The notes: generated by a model from the letters alone, not told the origin. A stretch of 64,000 bases of DNA from Flavobacterium aestivum (GCF_026870175.2 NZ_CP113977.2:992001-1056000), one strand, 5' to 3'; numbered from the stretch's first letter, positions 9,402 to 18,627 are shown. A program made the numbers and translations.

Positions 9402-10832
9402 TTAATCTATTTCAGAAATTCTCAATGTATTTACCATACCTTTTTCAATAATAGGCATTGCAGCTAAGTTAATAAGGAAATCACCTTTTTTCACAAAACC
9501 TTTTTCTTTTACAATAGCATTTACATCTGTAACGGTATCATCAGTACTTACTCTTTTGTCATAATAAAAAGATTTTACTCCCCATAATAAATTAAGTTGG
9601 GTAAGGATTTTTTTATTTGAAGTAAAAACCAAAATATGGGCAGATGGTCTCCAAGCTGATATTTGAAAAGCCGTATATCCACTATTGGTCAACGTACAAA
9701 TTGCTTTTGCTTTGATCACATTAGCCATAAGAGCAGCATGATGACAAATTGTTTTAGTAATAAAACGGTTTGTTCTTACCTGTGGTGTGTTTTGAGGAAC
9801 TTGGATAAGCGGTGAATCTTCGACTGCTTCAATAATTTGAGTCATTTTCTTGATTACTTGTACTGGGTAATTTCCTGTAGCTGTTTCTCCAGAAAGCATT
9901 ACGGCATCAGCACCATCCATAACAGAGTTGGCAACATCATTTACTTCAGCACGAGTTGGCGTCAAGCTAGTGATCATTGTTTCCATCATCTGAGTAGCAA
10001 CAATTACAGGGATTCTAGCTGTTTTTGCTCTACGAATTAATTCTTTTTGAACCAATGGTACTTCATGTGCAGGAAGTTCAACACCTAAATCACCACGAGC
10101 CACCATCAAAGCATCGCAATAAGCAACAATTCTATCCATGTTTTCTAATGCTTCAGGCATTTCTATCTTAGCAATAATCGGAATTTTGTAGGTAGAATGT
10201 TTAGCAATTAAATCTTGAAGGTCTTGTAAATCGCGAGGTGTTTTTACGAAGGAAAGAGCAATCCAGTCTAAATTTTGTTCAATTGCAAAAAGGGCATCAG
10301 CAACATCTTTTTCAGTCATAGCTGGTAAAGAAATTTTAGTGTTTGGTAAATTTACCCCTTTCTTAGATTTTAATTCACCACCTTGAATTACACGAGCTTT
10401 AACTTCAGACTTCTTATCAGTTTCAACGATTTCGAAAATTAATTTTCCATCATCTAATAATATTCTTTCTCCAGGATTAACATCATTAGGAAAGTTTTGG
10501 TATTTCATGAACACTTTCTTGGCAGTTCCAACTATATCTTCTGCAGTTGTGAAAGTAATTAAGTCACCGTCATTTACAACGACACCATCTTTCATAACTC
10601 CAACGCGCAGTTTAGGTCCTTGTAAGTCTCCAAGAATTGCGGTAGTATATCCAAATTCTTCGTTTAAGCCTCGTATGATGCTTATTTTTTGTTTTACATC
10701 TTCGTAATCAGCATGCGAAAAATTTACTCTAAACACATTTACACCTGCATCGATCATGTCCTTTATGATTTCTCGTGTACTACATGCAGGTCCAAGTGTG
10801 GCTACAATTTTGGTTTTTTTGTTCGTAAGCAT
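9402..10832 (-). CDS. pyk: Pyruvate kinase
   Basis: The last step of glycolysis: phosphoenolpyruvate plus ADP gives pyruvate and ATP; cytoplasmic. TKIVATLGPACS begins the TIM barrel. The catalytic and metal-binding segments MVARGDLGVELP and VATQMMETM are present, with LTPTRAEVNDVANSVMDGAD and MLSGETA following. Full length at 476 aa. It is the last gene of the minus-strand acpP-fabF-rnc-IPExxxVDY-pyk cluster, 5 bp after the preceding stop, and is probably translated from the same message. Confidence 0.97.
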   Translation of the reverse strand: MLTNKKTKIVATLGPACSTREIIKDMIDAGVNVFRVNFSHADYEDVKQKISIIRGLNEEFGYTTAILGDLQGPKLRVGVMKDGVVVNDGDLITFTTAEDIVGTAKKVFMKYQNFPNDVNPGERILLDDGKLIFEIVETDKKSEVKARVIQGGELKSKKGVNLPNTKISLPAMTEKDVADALFAIEQNLDWIALSFVKTPRDLQDLQDLIAKHSTYKIPIIAKIEMPEALENMDRIVAYCDALMVARGDLGVELPAHEVPLVQKELIRRAKTARIPVIVATQMMETMITSLTPTRAEVNDVANSVMDGADAVMLSGETATGNYPVQVIKKMTQIIEAVEDSPLIQVPQNTPQVRTNRFITKTICHHAALMANVIKAKAICTLTNSGYTAFQISAWRPSAHILVFTSNKKILTQLNLLWGVKSFYYDKRVSTDDTVTDVNAIVKEKGFVKKGDFLINLAAMPIIEKGMVNTLRISEID

Positions 10833-10837
10833 TGGTA

Positions 10838-11323
10838 TTAAAAAATTAAATTGTTTTTAGATTTTATTTTGTCAGTATCAGCAATATACATCGTAGTTAT
10901 ATTGTCAATCGTATTTAGCGTATTTTGTATTTTTAAAACATTTAAGTCATCCCCGTTTTCTATTTTTAAAAAGTAATCTACTTTTTTGAATTCTGGAAGC
11001 ATATATATTTTTGATGAGACTTCCATGTCTATATCAGAAAATAAGTTGAGATTCTCTTTTTTTTGTTTATGAATGATTTCGTTTTTGTTCTGTATCAAAT
11101 CCCAAGAAATTTCTTTTTTCTTTTCATAATAATGAAATCTTGAAAAATGAGCTTCACCTTCTTTCCCAGTAATTTGAATTTCCTTTTTAGATTTACTTAG
11201 GCTTACATTAAATTTTTGATTGATAAAATAGGCCAATCGATAATCATCTAAAGGAGTATAAATAGCAATAAGGCTATAGTCTATTTCGTCAAATTCGCCA
11301 AGATCTAATTTATGGATAGCCAT
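10838..11323 (-). CDS. IPExxxVDY family protein
   Basis: A small protein of a Bacteroidetes-specific family named after a conserved motif; here the motif reads LPEFKKVDY (residues ~109-117). The rest is charged, with the N-terminal segment DYSLIAIYTPLDDYRLAYFIN. No enzyme motif or membrane segment is visible. The family is habitually found between rnc and pyk, as here, which supports the assignment. Its function is not established. Confidence 0.8.
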   Translation of the reverse strand: MAIHKLDLGEFDEIDYSLIAIYTPLDDYRLAYFINQKFNVSLSKSKKEIQITGKEGEAHFSRFHYYEKKKEISWDLIQNKNEIIHKQKKENLNLFSDIDMEVSSKIYMLPEFKKVDYFLKIENGDDLNVLKIQNTLNTIDNITTMYIADTDKIKSKNNLIF

Positions 11324-11431
11324 TATATCAAATTATAATGCGTAAATATACCATTTCTATTCAAGCAAATAGAAGGTAAATAGCTGTGACTTTAATATTT
11401 TATTAACGAAAACGATGTAGTATTACTAATG

Positions 11432-12178
11432 TTATAGTTGCTTTCTGTCAATTTTTTCTTGAAAAGCAAAATAAGCACGTTGGGATGCTTTTTCTTCAGC
11501 TTTCTTTTTTGAAGTGGCTCTGGCTCTGGCAATAACTTTGTCATCAATACTAAGTTTTACGCCAAATAATTTTTGACCATCTATAGCGTTATCTTCAAAG
11601 ATGTCATAATGAAAGACTTTTTTTTCTTTTTGACACCATTCGATAACCAAACTTTTATAACTGATTACTTTTCCTTCTAATCGAGCGATATCTACATAAG
11701 GTGTGATTACTCTTTTTTGAATAAATTTTTCGCAATGCTCATAGCCTTTATCCAAGTAAATTGCCCCAATCAGTGATTCGAAAATATTACCATGTATGTT
11801 TTCTCCAAAATGATGTACAGGAACTTTGCTCTCAATAAATTGAATAAGATTTAAATCTTTCCCCAATTCATTTAAATGCTCTCTACTAACAATTTTAGAG
11901 CGCATTTTGGTAAGGTAACCTTCATCTCCTAAAGGGGCTTCATTGAATAAATATGCTGCAATTACTGAACTTAGCATTGCATCACCAAGAAATTCAAGCC
12001 TTTCATAATTAATGGGATTTCCTTTTAAATCTAACCGGTTAGAGGAGCGGTGAGTGAATGCTTTTCTGTAAAATTCAAGAGTTATTGGGCTAAATCCTAG
12101 TATGGGTTGAATAGCATCAAAAAAAATCCCGTCTTCTAGAGAACGGGATTTTGAGAATATTTTTTTAATAAAACGCAT
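11432..12178 (-). CDS. rnc: Ribonuclease III
   Basis: A double-stranded-RNA endonuclease for rRNA and mRNA processing. The signature YERLEFLGDAML (residues ~59-70) carries the catalytic Glu/Asp, and the second acidic site lies in NIFESLIGAIYLDKG. A C-terminal dsRNA-binding domain (SYKSLVIEWCQKEKK) ends in KKAEEKASQRAYFAF. The ATG begins directly after the fabF stop codon with zero spacing, indicating translational coupling. Length 248 aa is normal. Confidence 0.95.
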   Translation of the reverse strand: MRFIKKIFSKSRSLEDGIFFDAIQPILGFSPITLEFYRKAFTHRSSNRLDLKGNPINYERLEFLGDAMLSSVIAAYLFNEAPLGDEGYLTKMRSKIVSREHLNELGKDLNLIQFIESKVPVHHFGENIHGNIFESLIGAIYLDKGYEHCEKFIQKRVITPYVDIARLEGKVISYKSLVIEWCQKEKKVFHYDIFEDNAIDGQKLFGVKLSIDDKVIARARATSKKKAEEKASQRAYFAFQEKIDRKQL

Positions 12179-13438
12179 TTATGCTTTGTAATCTAATTTT
12201 TTAACCAAAACACATGCATTGTGACCACCAAAACCAAATGTATTACTCATAATTACGTTCATTTCTCTTTTTTGAGCAACGTTAAAAGTAAAGTTTAATT
12301 TTGGATCAATATTTTCATCATCTGTAAAATGATTGATTGTTGGAGGTACAACTCCGTGTTTTAACGAAAGAATACATGATATTGCTTCAATTGCACCAGT
12401 AGCTCCAAGTAAATGGCCTGTCATTGATTTTGTTGAATTCAAATTCATGGTATATGCATGTTCACCAAAAACTTGTAAAATTGCTTTTGATTCTCCAATA
12501 TCACCAAGTGGAGTTGATGTTCCGTGCATATTTACACCATCAACGTCAGTTGGTTCTAGACCAGCATCTCTCAAGCAGTTTAGCATTACATTTTTCGCAC
12601 CTAATCCTTCAGGATGTGGGGCAGTAATGTGATAGGCATCAGCAGACATTCCGCCTCCACCAATCTCACAGTATATTTTTGCTCCACGAGCTACAGCATG
12701 TTCGTATTCTTCTAGAACTAATGCTCCAGCACCTTCACCTAGTACAAATCCATCTCTGTCTTTATCCATTGGTCTTGAAGCTGTTTTTGGATCGTCATTT
12801 CTTGTAGACAAGGCATGCATGGCATTAAAACCACCCATTCCTGCTATAGTTACAGCGGCTTCAGATCCACCAGTTACAATTGCATCAGCATGACCCAATC
12901 GGATATAATTGAATGCGTCAATAATTGCGTTTGTTGATGATGCACAGGCAGATACTGTTGTGAAATTAGGACCTCTTAATCCGTATTTCATTGAAATATG
13001 ACCTCCAGCTATATCAGCAATCATTTTTGGTATGAAGAAAGGATTGAATTTTGGAGTACCGTCACCTTCTGCAAAATTAAGAACTTCTATTTGAAAAGTT
13101 TCTAATCCTCCAATTCCTGAACCCCAAATTACACCTACTCTGTCTTTATCTAATGTGTCAAAATTAAAACCAGCATCATTTATAGCTTCGTCTGATGCAA
13201 CCACGGCATATTGTGCGTAACGGTCCATTTTTCTGGCCTCTTTTCGATCAATAAAATCTTCTACATTGAAGTTTTTTACTTCGCAGGCAAATTTTGTTCT
13301 AAATTTTGACGCATCAAAATATGTTATTGGAGCAGCTCCACTAACACCATTAATTAAACCATTCCAAAATTCCTCGATATTATTTCCAATGGGAGTAAGA
13401 GCACCAAGGCCTGTTACCACAACTCTTCTTAAAACCAT
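12179..13438 (-). CDS. fabF: 3-oxoacyl-[acyl-carrier-protein] synthase II
   Basis: Elongates acyl-ACP with malonyl-ACP in type II fatty acid synthesis. The active-site Cys is in VSACASSTNAI, and the two catalytic His are in HGTSTPLGD and MTGHLLGATGAIE. GFGGHNACVLVKK closes the protein. Full length at 419 aa. It lies downstream of acpP and a hairpin (13580-13611), so its expression can be partly uncoupled from ACP; rnc follows without a gap. Confidence 0.97.
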   Translation of the reverse strand: MVLRRVVVTGLGALTPIGNNIEEFWNGLINGVSGAAPITYFDASKFRTKFACEVKNFNVEDFIDRKEARKMDRYAQYAVVASDEAINDAGFNFDTLDKDRVGVIWGSGIGGLETFQIEVLNFAEGDGTPKFNPFFIPKMIADIAGGHISMKYGLRGPNFTTVSACASSTNAIIDAFNYIRLGHADAIVTGGSEAAVTIAGMGGFNAMHALSTRNDDPKTASRPMDKDRDGFVLGEGAGALVLEEYEHAVARGAKIYCEIGGGGMSADAYHITAPHPEGLGAKNVMLNCLRDAGLEPTDVDGVNMHGTSTPLGDIGESKAILQVFGEHAYTMNLNSTKSMTGHLLGATGAIEAISCILSLKHGVVPPTINHFTDDENIDPKLNFTFNVAQKREMNVIMSNTFGFGGHNACVLVKKLDYKA

Positions 13439-13579
13439 AACTTTTTTGTTTTGCTATTTTTTTAAACAAATAAAGCCCATGCTTTCTATACTGTATCAGT
13501 ATTGTAAAAGAGCAATGGGTATTACAATATAAATATATTTAGATTGAATTTCAATCAAAAAATTAATTTAAAAAATAAT

Positions 13580-13611
13580 AACACCCGAGTACAAGATTGT
13601 AAACGGGTGTT
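13580..13611 (-). terminator. Hairpin between acpP and fabF
   Basis: AACACCCG (13580-13587) and CGGGTGTT (13604-13611) form a perfect 8-bp stem. On the minus strand it is followed by a U-rich stretch (complement of 13561-13579). It is placed to reduce read-through from acpP into fabF, which would make ACP more abundant. Confidence 0.65.
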
Positions 13612-13617
13612 TAATTA

Positions 13618-13854
13618 TTATTTCTTAGCTTCCTCGATGTAAGAGATAGCTTGACCTACAGTAGCGATGTTTTCTGCTTGATCGTCTGGAATTTGGATAT
13701 CAAATTCTTTTTCGAACTCCATAATAAGCTCAACAGTGTCTAATGAGTCAGCTCCTAAATCATTAGTGAAGCTTGCTTCTGTTACAACTTCGTTTTCGTC
13801 AACACCTAATTTGTCTACGATAATCGCTTTTACTCTTGATGCAATGTCTGACAT
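13618..13854 (-). CDS. acpP: Acyl carrier protein
   Basis: Carries growing acyl chains on 4'-phosphopantetheine. The attachment serine is in [16 protein letters not shown] (helix II), and the protein is small and acidic (78 aa), as expected. The start at 13854 agrees with a promoter at 13888-13917. It is first gene of the fatty-acid/rnc/pyk cluster and is followed by a probable attenuating hairpin. Confidence 0.97.
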   Translation of the reverse strand: MSDIASRVKAIIVDKLGVDENEVVTEASFTNDLGADSLDTVELIMEFEKEFDIQIPDDQAENIATVGQAISYIEEAKK

Positions 13855-13887
13855 AATCTTTTAATTTTAGAATTTAATTTGTTGGCA

Positions 13888-13917
13888 AAAATAAAACAAC
13901 TTTATTTTAAAACAACT
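13888..13917 (-). promoter_or_regulatory. Promoter of acpP
   Basis: On the minus strand TTG (complement of 13915-13917) is followed after 19 bases by TATTTTTG (complement of 13888-13895), a full Bacteroidetes consensus match. It lies ~34 bases before the acpP ATG. Confidence 0.7.
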
Positions 13918-14031
13918 ATTTAGTGAATAAATATGAGTACTAATTTATAAAATTTATTTTGTAAAGATTTCTCAATCCTACTTTATTTTCAATTTTTATT
14001 CCTTTTTTTGCATAAAATAATGAATTAAATT

Positions 14032-14601
14032 ATGAAAAAAATTGTGGTTTTTGCTTCTGGATCGGGGACTAACGCCGAAAACGTTATCAAGTATTTTTCT
14101 ACTAAGAATACAGGAAATGTAGTTGCGGTTTTTACAAATAATGCTAATGCAAAAGTTATTGAAAGAGCAAAAAAACTGGATGTACCAACGGTAATTTTTC
14201 CTAAAGACGACTTAAATTCAGGAAAAGTACTACAAAATTTAAATGCAATTCAGCCAGATTTAATCGTTCTTGCTGGTTTTTTGTTGAAATTTCCAGAAAA
14301 CATAATAGAAGTTTATCCTAATCAAATTATAAATATACATCCAGCTCTGCTTCCTAAATATGGAGGAAAAGGAATGTACGGGATGCATATTCATAATGCT
14401 GTTGTTGCAAATAATGAAAAAGAAACTGGGATTACTATTCATTATGTAAATGAAAATTATGATGAAGGAAATGTTATTTTTCAGCAAAGTGTTGCTTTGT
14501 CAGAAACAGATACTCCTGATGATGTAGCTGCAAAAATTCATATATTAGAGCAAAAACATTTCCCGGAGGAAATAGAAAAATTACTTCTAAATAATCTTTA
14601 A
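14032..14601 (+). CDS. purN: Phosphoribosylglycinamide formyltransferase
   Basis: Third step of purine synthesis: transfers a formyl group from 10-formyl-THF to GAR. GSGTNAENVI binds the nucleotide phosphate. NIHPALLPKYGG holds the conserved His-Pro-x-Leu-Leu-Pro signature, and GITIHYVNENYDEGNVI the catalytic Asp region. Length 189 aa is normal. It is followed 10 bp later by rnhA on the same strand, and the amidophosphoribosyltransferase at 16234 belongs to the same pathway. Confidence 0.95.
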   Translation: MKKIVVFASGSGTNAENVIKYFSTKNTGNVVAVFTNNANAKVIERAKKLDVPTVIFPKDDLNSGKVLQNLNAIQPDLIVLAGFLLKFPENIIEVYPNQIINIHPALLPKYGGKGMYGMHIHNAVVANNEKETGITIHYVNENYDEGNVIFQQSVALSETDTPDDVAAKIHILEQKHFPEEIEKLLLNNL

Positions 14602-14611
14602 ATCTTAGCTG

Positions 14612-15091
14612 TTGAATTACGACGTACATATATATACAGATGGTGCTGCCAAAGGAAACCCCGGAAACGGAGGTTATGGAGTGGTTATGGAGTGGGTTGG
14701 GAAACCGTATAAAAAAGAGTTCTATGAGGGTTTTAGGCATACAACCAATAATAGAATGGAATTGTTGGCTGTTATTGTAGGCTTAGAAAAATTAAAGAAA
14801 GAGAATACGACAGTTTTAGTAATCTCGGACTCTAAGTATGTTGTAGATTCTGTACAAAAAAAATGGGTTTTTGGATGGGAAAAAAAAGGGTTTGTAGGAA
14901 AAAAAAACCCAGACCTTTGGAAACGCTTTCTAATTGTTTATAGAAAGCATCAAGTAGATTTTAAATGGATTAAAGGACATAATAACCATTCTCAAAACGA
15001 AAGATGTGATGAATTGGCCGTTATGGCGTCGATGCAAAAAGAACTTTCCATTGATGCTTTTTATGAAAAAGAAGAGGGTAAATTTTTATGA
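14612..15091 (+). CDS. rnhA: Ribonuclease HI
   Basis: Degrades the RNA strand of RNA-DNA hybrids. The catalytic acidic residues are visible in YTDGAAKGNPGNGGYG, NNRMELLAV, ISDSKYVVDS and the final ERCDELA segment. The start is TTG at 14612, since no ATG exists before the first beta strand. Length 159 aa is normal. It is close behind purN and probably in the same transcript. Confidence 0.93.
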   Translation: MNYDVHIYTDGAAKGNPGNGGYGVVMEWVGKPYKKEFYEGFRHTTNNRMELLAVIVGLEKLKKENTTVLVISDSKYVVDSVQKKWVFGWEKKGFVGKKNPDLWKRFLIVYRKHQVDFKWIKGHNNHSQNERCDELAVMASMQKELSIDAFYEKEEGKFL

Positions 15092-15111
15092 AAACTTTGA
15101 GAGCATGACCC

Positions 15112-15143
15112 TTTGCAATATTGCAACTTATGAAGTACCTTTG
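15112..15143 (+). promoter_or_regulatory. Promoter of the PfkB kinase gene with overlapping palindrome
   Basis: TTTG (15112-15115) and TACCTTTG (15136-15143) are 20 bases apart. The -33 box overlaps a perfect 14-bp palindrome, TTGCAATATTGCAA (15113-15126), well placed to act as an operator. Confidence 0.65.
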
Positions 15144-15166
15144 CACCTTAATTCGAAACTCATATA

Positions 15167-16090
15167 ATGAATAAATTATTGATTGTTGGAACAGTAGCTT
15201 TCGACGCAATTGAAACTCCTTTTGGAAAAACAGATAAAATTCTTGGTGGAGCAGCAACGTATATTGGAATCTCAGCTTCTTTTTTTAAGCTACAATCAGC
15301 TATAGTTTCTGTAGTTGGAGATGACTTTCCTCAAGAATACCTAGACTTATTAGTAGAAAGAAATATTGACATTTCTGGAATTGAAGTTGTCAAAGGAGGG
15401 AAAACATTCTTTTGGAGTGGATTATATCATAATGATTTGAATTCAAGAGATACGTTAGTAACGGAACTTAATGTTTTGGCTGATTTTCAACCAAAAGTTC
15501 CTCAAGATTATAAAAATGCCGAAATTGTGATGTTAGGAAATCTACATCCATTAGTACAAAGTAGTGTTTTGGATCAAATGGAGACCAAACCTAAGTTAGT
15601 AGTTTTAGATACTATGAACTTTTGGATGGACTGTGCTTTACCAGAATTACTGGATATAATTAAACGTGTAGATGTTATTACAATTAATGACGAAGAAGCC
15701 CGTCAACTTTCAGGGGAATATTCTTTGGTTAAGGCTGCAGCCAAAATCCATACAATGGGACCTAAATATATTGTAATTAAAAAAGGAGAACATGGAGCAT
15801 TATTGTTTCATGGAGAAAAAATATTCTTTGCACCAGCATTACCATTAGAAGAGGTTTTTGATCCAACTGGAGCAGGAGATACTTTCGCTGGAGGTTTTGC
15901 CGGGTTTATTGCTCAAAGCGAAAATGTTTCTTTTGAGAATATGAAAAATGCAGTAATTCAAGGTTCTAATTTAGCTTCCTTTAGTGTTGAGAAATTTGGA
16001 ACTGAAAGAATGATTGATTTAGACAAAAAAGAAGTGGTCTCAAGATTACAACAGTTTAAATCTTTGACACAGTTTGATATAGAATTATAA
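15167..16090 (+). CDS. PfkB/ribokinase-family carbohydrate kinase
   Basis: A cytoplasmic ATP-dependent kinase of the ribokinase fold. The N-terminal GGAATYIG and the C-terminal DPTGAGDTFAGGFAGF (residues ~230-245), which holds the anion hole and catalytic Asp, are both clear. Length 307 aa is normal. Substrate is not evident: fructose, nucleoside or another sugar phosphate are all possible. It has its own promoter, and a terminator follows at 16097-16122. Confidence 0.88.
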   Translation: MNKLLIVGTVAFDAIETPFGKTDKILGGAATYIGISASFFKLQSAIVSVVGDDFPQEYLDLLVERNIDISGIEVVKGGKTFFWSGLYHNDLNSRDTLVTELNVLADFQPKVPQDYKNAEIVMLGNLHPLVQSSVLDQMETKPKLVVLDTMNFWMDCALPELLDIIKRVDVITINDEEARQLSGEYSLVKAAAKIHTMGPKYIVIKKGEHGALLFHGEKIFFAPALPLEEVFDPTGAGDTFAGGFAGFIAQSENVSFENMKNAVIQGSNLASFSVEKFGTERMIDLDKKEVVSRLQQFKSLTQFDIEL

Positions 16091-16096
16091 TAATCT

Positions 16097-16122
16097 AAAG
16101 CCTCTCAAACGGGGCTTTTTTT
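16097..16122 (+). terminator. Intrinsic terminator after the PfkB kinase
   Basis: AAAGCC (16097-16102) pairs with GGCTTT (16113-16118), and the stem runs into a seven-T tract. Confidence 0.75.
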
Positions 16123-16233
16123 AATTAATACAGAAAATTTTTATGAGAAAAGTACGAGCTTGTTTCGTATTTTAATGATAAAAATAAAAATGTTTACCTT
16201 TTAAATACCAAATTAACTACAAACAAAAACACA

Positions 16234-18132
16234 ATGAGCGACGCTTTAAAACATGAATGTGGTATAGCTTTAGTTAGACTTCTTAAGCCTCTTGAATTCT
16301 ATAAGGAAAAATACGGAACTGCTTTCTATGGCATACAAAAAATGTATTTGCTTATGGAAAAACAGCACAACCGTGGTCAAGATGGTGCTGGTTTTGCAAG
16401 TATTAAATTGGATGTCGAACCTGGGGAAAGATACATAAGTCGTGTACGTTCCAATCATGCTCAACCCATCCAAGATGTTTTTAAACAAATTAATGAAAGA
16501 ATAAACGAAGAGATGGTGGCACATCCGGAATATGCGGATGATATGGCACAACTAAAATCAAATATTCCTTATGTAGGAGAATTGTTTTTAGGTCACGTTC
16601 GTTACGGAACTTTTGGTAAAAATAGTATTGAAAGTGTACACCCATTTTTACGTCAGAGTAACTGGATGCACCGTAACTTAATTTTGGCAGGTAATTTTAA
16701 CATGACCAATGTAAAAGAGCTTTTTCAAAATTTAGTTGAATTAGGACAACATCCTAAAGAGATGGCAGATACGGTTACAGTAATGGAAAAAATTGGTCAT
16801 TTTCTAGACAAAGAAGTGATGCAATTGTATCAAGATTGTAAAGCGGAAGGATTGTCTAAAAGAGAAGCTTCACCTGTAATTGCAGAACGATTAGATGTTG
16901 CTAAAATATTGGCGCGTTCTTCCAAAAATCTTGACGGAGGATATGCTATGGCCGGTCTTTTAGGTCATGGAGATGCTTTTGTTTTTAGAGATCCGGCAGG
17001 AATCCGCCCAGCTTATTTTTATCAAGATGATGAGATTGTGGTGGTGGCTTCAGAGCGACCAGTAATACAAACTGTTTTCAATGTTCCTTTTGATAAAGTG
17101 CAAGAGATTGATCCGGGAAGTGCCTTAATTATTAAGAAAAACGGAAAGGTTACCATGAATCAAATCTTGGAACCAACGGTTAAGAAAGCTTGTTCTTTTG
17201 AACGCATTTATTTTTCTAGAGGGAGTGATGCAGAAATCTATCAAGAAAGAAAAGACTTAGGGAAACTTATTTTGCCAGCAGTATTGGAGTCAATAGATAA
17301 CGATACAGACAATACGGTTTTCTCTTATATTCCTAATACAGCCGAAACTTCTTTTTACGGATTGGTTGAGGCTGCACAAGATTTCTTGAATCAAAGAAAG
17401 AAAAATTTCATTCTTGAAAATAAAGATCTTTTGAGTGATGATACTTTAGAGAAATTACTTTCCGTAAAAATTAGAACCGAAAAAGTAGCTATAAAAGATG
17501 CTAAATTAAGAACCTTTATTACTGAAGATAGCAGTAGAGATGATTTAGTGGCTCACGTTTATGATGTTACATATGGTGTAATTAAACCAACAGATAATCT
17601 TGTTATTATAGATGATAGTATTGTAAGGGGAACAACTCTTAAAATGAGTATTATCAAAATGATGGATCGTTTGAATCCAAAGAGAATTGTAATTGTTTCT
17701 TCTGCGCCTCAAATTCGTTTTCCGGATTGCTATGGAATTGATATGGCAAAATTGGAAGGATTGGTTGCCTTTAGAGCTGCATTGGAATTATTGAAAGAAA
17801 GAAACTTATATCACATCGTTGATGAAGTGTATGCTAAATGTAAAGCACAAGAAAATTTTAAAGATAGCGAAGTTGTAAATTATGTGACTGCTATATATGC
17901 TCCTTTTACAGCTCAAGAAATATCAGATAAAATTGCTGAAATGTTAAGCTCTTCAGATATCAATGCCGAAGTAAAAATTATTTTTCAAACTGTTGAAGAT
18001 TTACATATTGCATGTCCAAAGAATCTTGGAGATTGGTATTTTACAGGAGATTACCCAACACCAGGAGGTAATCGTGTAGTAAATCGAGCATTTATGAATT
18101 TCTACGAAGGTAAAGATGCTAGAGCATATTAA
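16234..18132 (+). CDS. purF: Amidophosphoribosyltransferase, long form
   Basis: First committed step of purine synthesis: PRPP plus glutamine gives phosphoribosylamine. The class II glutaminase nucleophile is Cys9 in HECGIALVRLL, implying removal of an eight-residue propeptide. FLGHVRYGTFG and LAGNFNMTN continue the glutaminase domain. The PRPP loop VIIDDSIVRGTTLKMS lies near residues 455-470. At 632 aa it is ~125 aa longer than E. coli PurF, with extra sequence between and after the domains. A second, standard PurF may exist elsewhere in the genome, so the precise role is inferred. A weak hairpin (18144-18172) follows. Confidence 0.85.
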   Translation: MSDALKHECGIALVRLLKPLEFYKEKYGTAFYGIQKMYLLMEKQHNRGQDGAGFASIKLDVEPGERYISRVRSNHAQPIQDVFKQINERINEEMVAHPEYADDMAQLKSNIPYVGELFLGHVRYGTFGKNSIESVHPFLRQSNWMHRNLILAGNFNMTNVKELFQNLVELGQHPKEMADTVTVMEKIGHFLDKEVMQLYQDCKAEGLSKREASPVIAERLDVAKILARSSKNLDGGYAMAGLLGHGDAFVFRDPAGIRPAYFYQDDEIVVVASERPVIQTVFNVPFDKVQEIDPGSALIIKKNGKVTMNQILEPTVKKACSFERIYFSRGSDAEIYQERKDLGKLILPAVLESIDNDTDNTVFSYIPNTAETSFYGLVEAAQDFLNQRKKNFILENKDLLSDDTLEKLLSVKIRTEKVAIKDAKLRTFITEDSSRDDLVAHVYDVTYGVIKPTDNLVIIDDSIVRGTTLKMSIIKMMDRLNPKRIVIVSSAPQIRFPDCYGIDMAKLEGLVAFRAALELLKERNLYHIVDEVYAKCKAQENFKDSEVVNYVTAIYAPFTAQEISDKIAEMLSSSDINAEVKIIFQTVEDLHIACPKNLGDWYFTGDYPTPGGNRVVNRAFMNFYEGKDARAY

Positions 18133-18143
18133 TAGTAAAACTT

Positions 18144-18180
18144 CGATAAACGGTTTTTCTGGTACTTTATCGGATTTATT
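18144..18180 (+). terminator. Probable terminator of the amidophosphoribosyltransferase gene
   Basis: CGATAAA (18144-18150) pairs with TTTATCG (18166-18172) across a 15-base loop; a T-rich tract follows. Confidence 0.45.
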
Positions 18181-18213
18181 TTTATAGTCTTGAATGACAA
18201 AGTATATTTGACC

Positions 18214-18286
18214 ACCATAATTTTAGTAGGTTAAGTTTATGGTAGATTTGGGGCAAAAAGGGTGGAAGTGAAATTCCACCTTTTTT
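18214..18286 (+). ncRNA. Putative small RNA, tandem copy 1
   Basis: A ~73-nt transcription unit with no ORF. A TATATTTG -7 box (18203-18210) ends three bases before a 5' hairpin: ACCATAA (18214-18220) pairs with TTATGGT (18237-18243) around a 16-base loop. Next comes an invariant linker, AGATTTGGGGCAAAAAG (18244-18260). An intrinsic terminator closes the unit: GGTGGAA (18261-18267), loop GTGAAA, TTCCACC (18274-18280), six T. Two more copies follow. A match to the Flavo-1 RNA family is possible but was not tested. Confidence 0.75.
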
Positions 18287-18386
18287 ATTGGGAAAAAGTT
18301 AAGTAATTTAATAAAGGATTTCTTTTCTTGTATAGGGAATTTATCTATATAATGCTGATAATTAAACGATTACCCATTAAACGAAA

Positions 18387-18413
18387 TTATAGGACATTCA
18401 TCGAGTATATTTT
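18387..18413 (+). repeat. Conserved upstream box of small-RNA copy 2
   Basis: A 27-base block containing CATTCATCGAGTATATTTT; it recurs at 18628-18654 with two A-to-G changes. It lies ~21 bases before the -7 box of copy 2 and is absent upstream of copy 1. It could bind an activator or replace a -33 box. Confidence 0.5.
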
Positions 18414-18444
18414 TAATAAATCTTTTATCGATGTACATTTGACT

Positions 18445-18515
18445 ACCATGATTTTAGTAGGTTAAGTTTATGGTAGATTTGGGGCAAAAAGGGTGGAAGA
18501 AATTCCACCTTTTTT
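18445..18515 (+). ncRNA. Putative small RNA, tandem copy 2
   Basis: Same architecture as copy 1, ~71 nt. The -7 box TACATTTG is at 18434-18441. The 5' hairpin is ACCATGA (18445-18451) with TTATGGT (18468-18474); the single base change gives a G-U pair, so pairing is kept. Loop and linker are identical to copy 1. The terminator stem (18492-18498 with 18503-18509) is identical, but its loop is shortened to GAAA; six T follow. Confidence 0.75.
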
Positions 18516-18627
18516 ATTGGGCTTAAATCAAATAATTAGAGCAAGATTTTTATAAAATATTTTAGTTTTCTTGAATATTTTTTCAAAAAATGATATTGAA
18601 AATCAATATTATAGTAAATCAACGACT

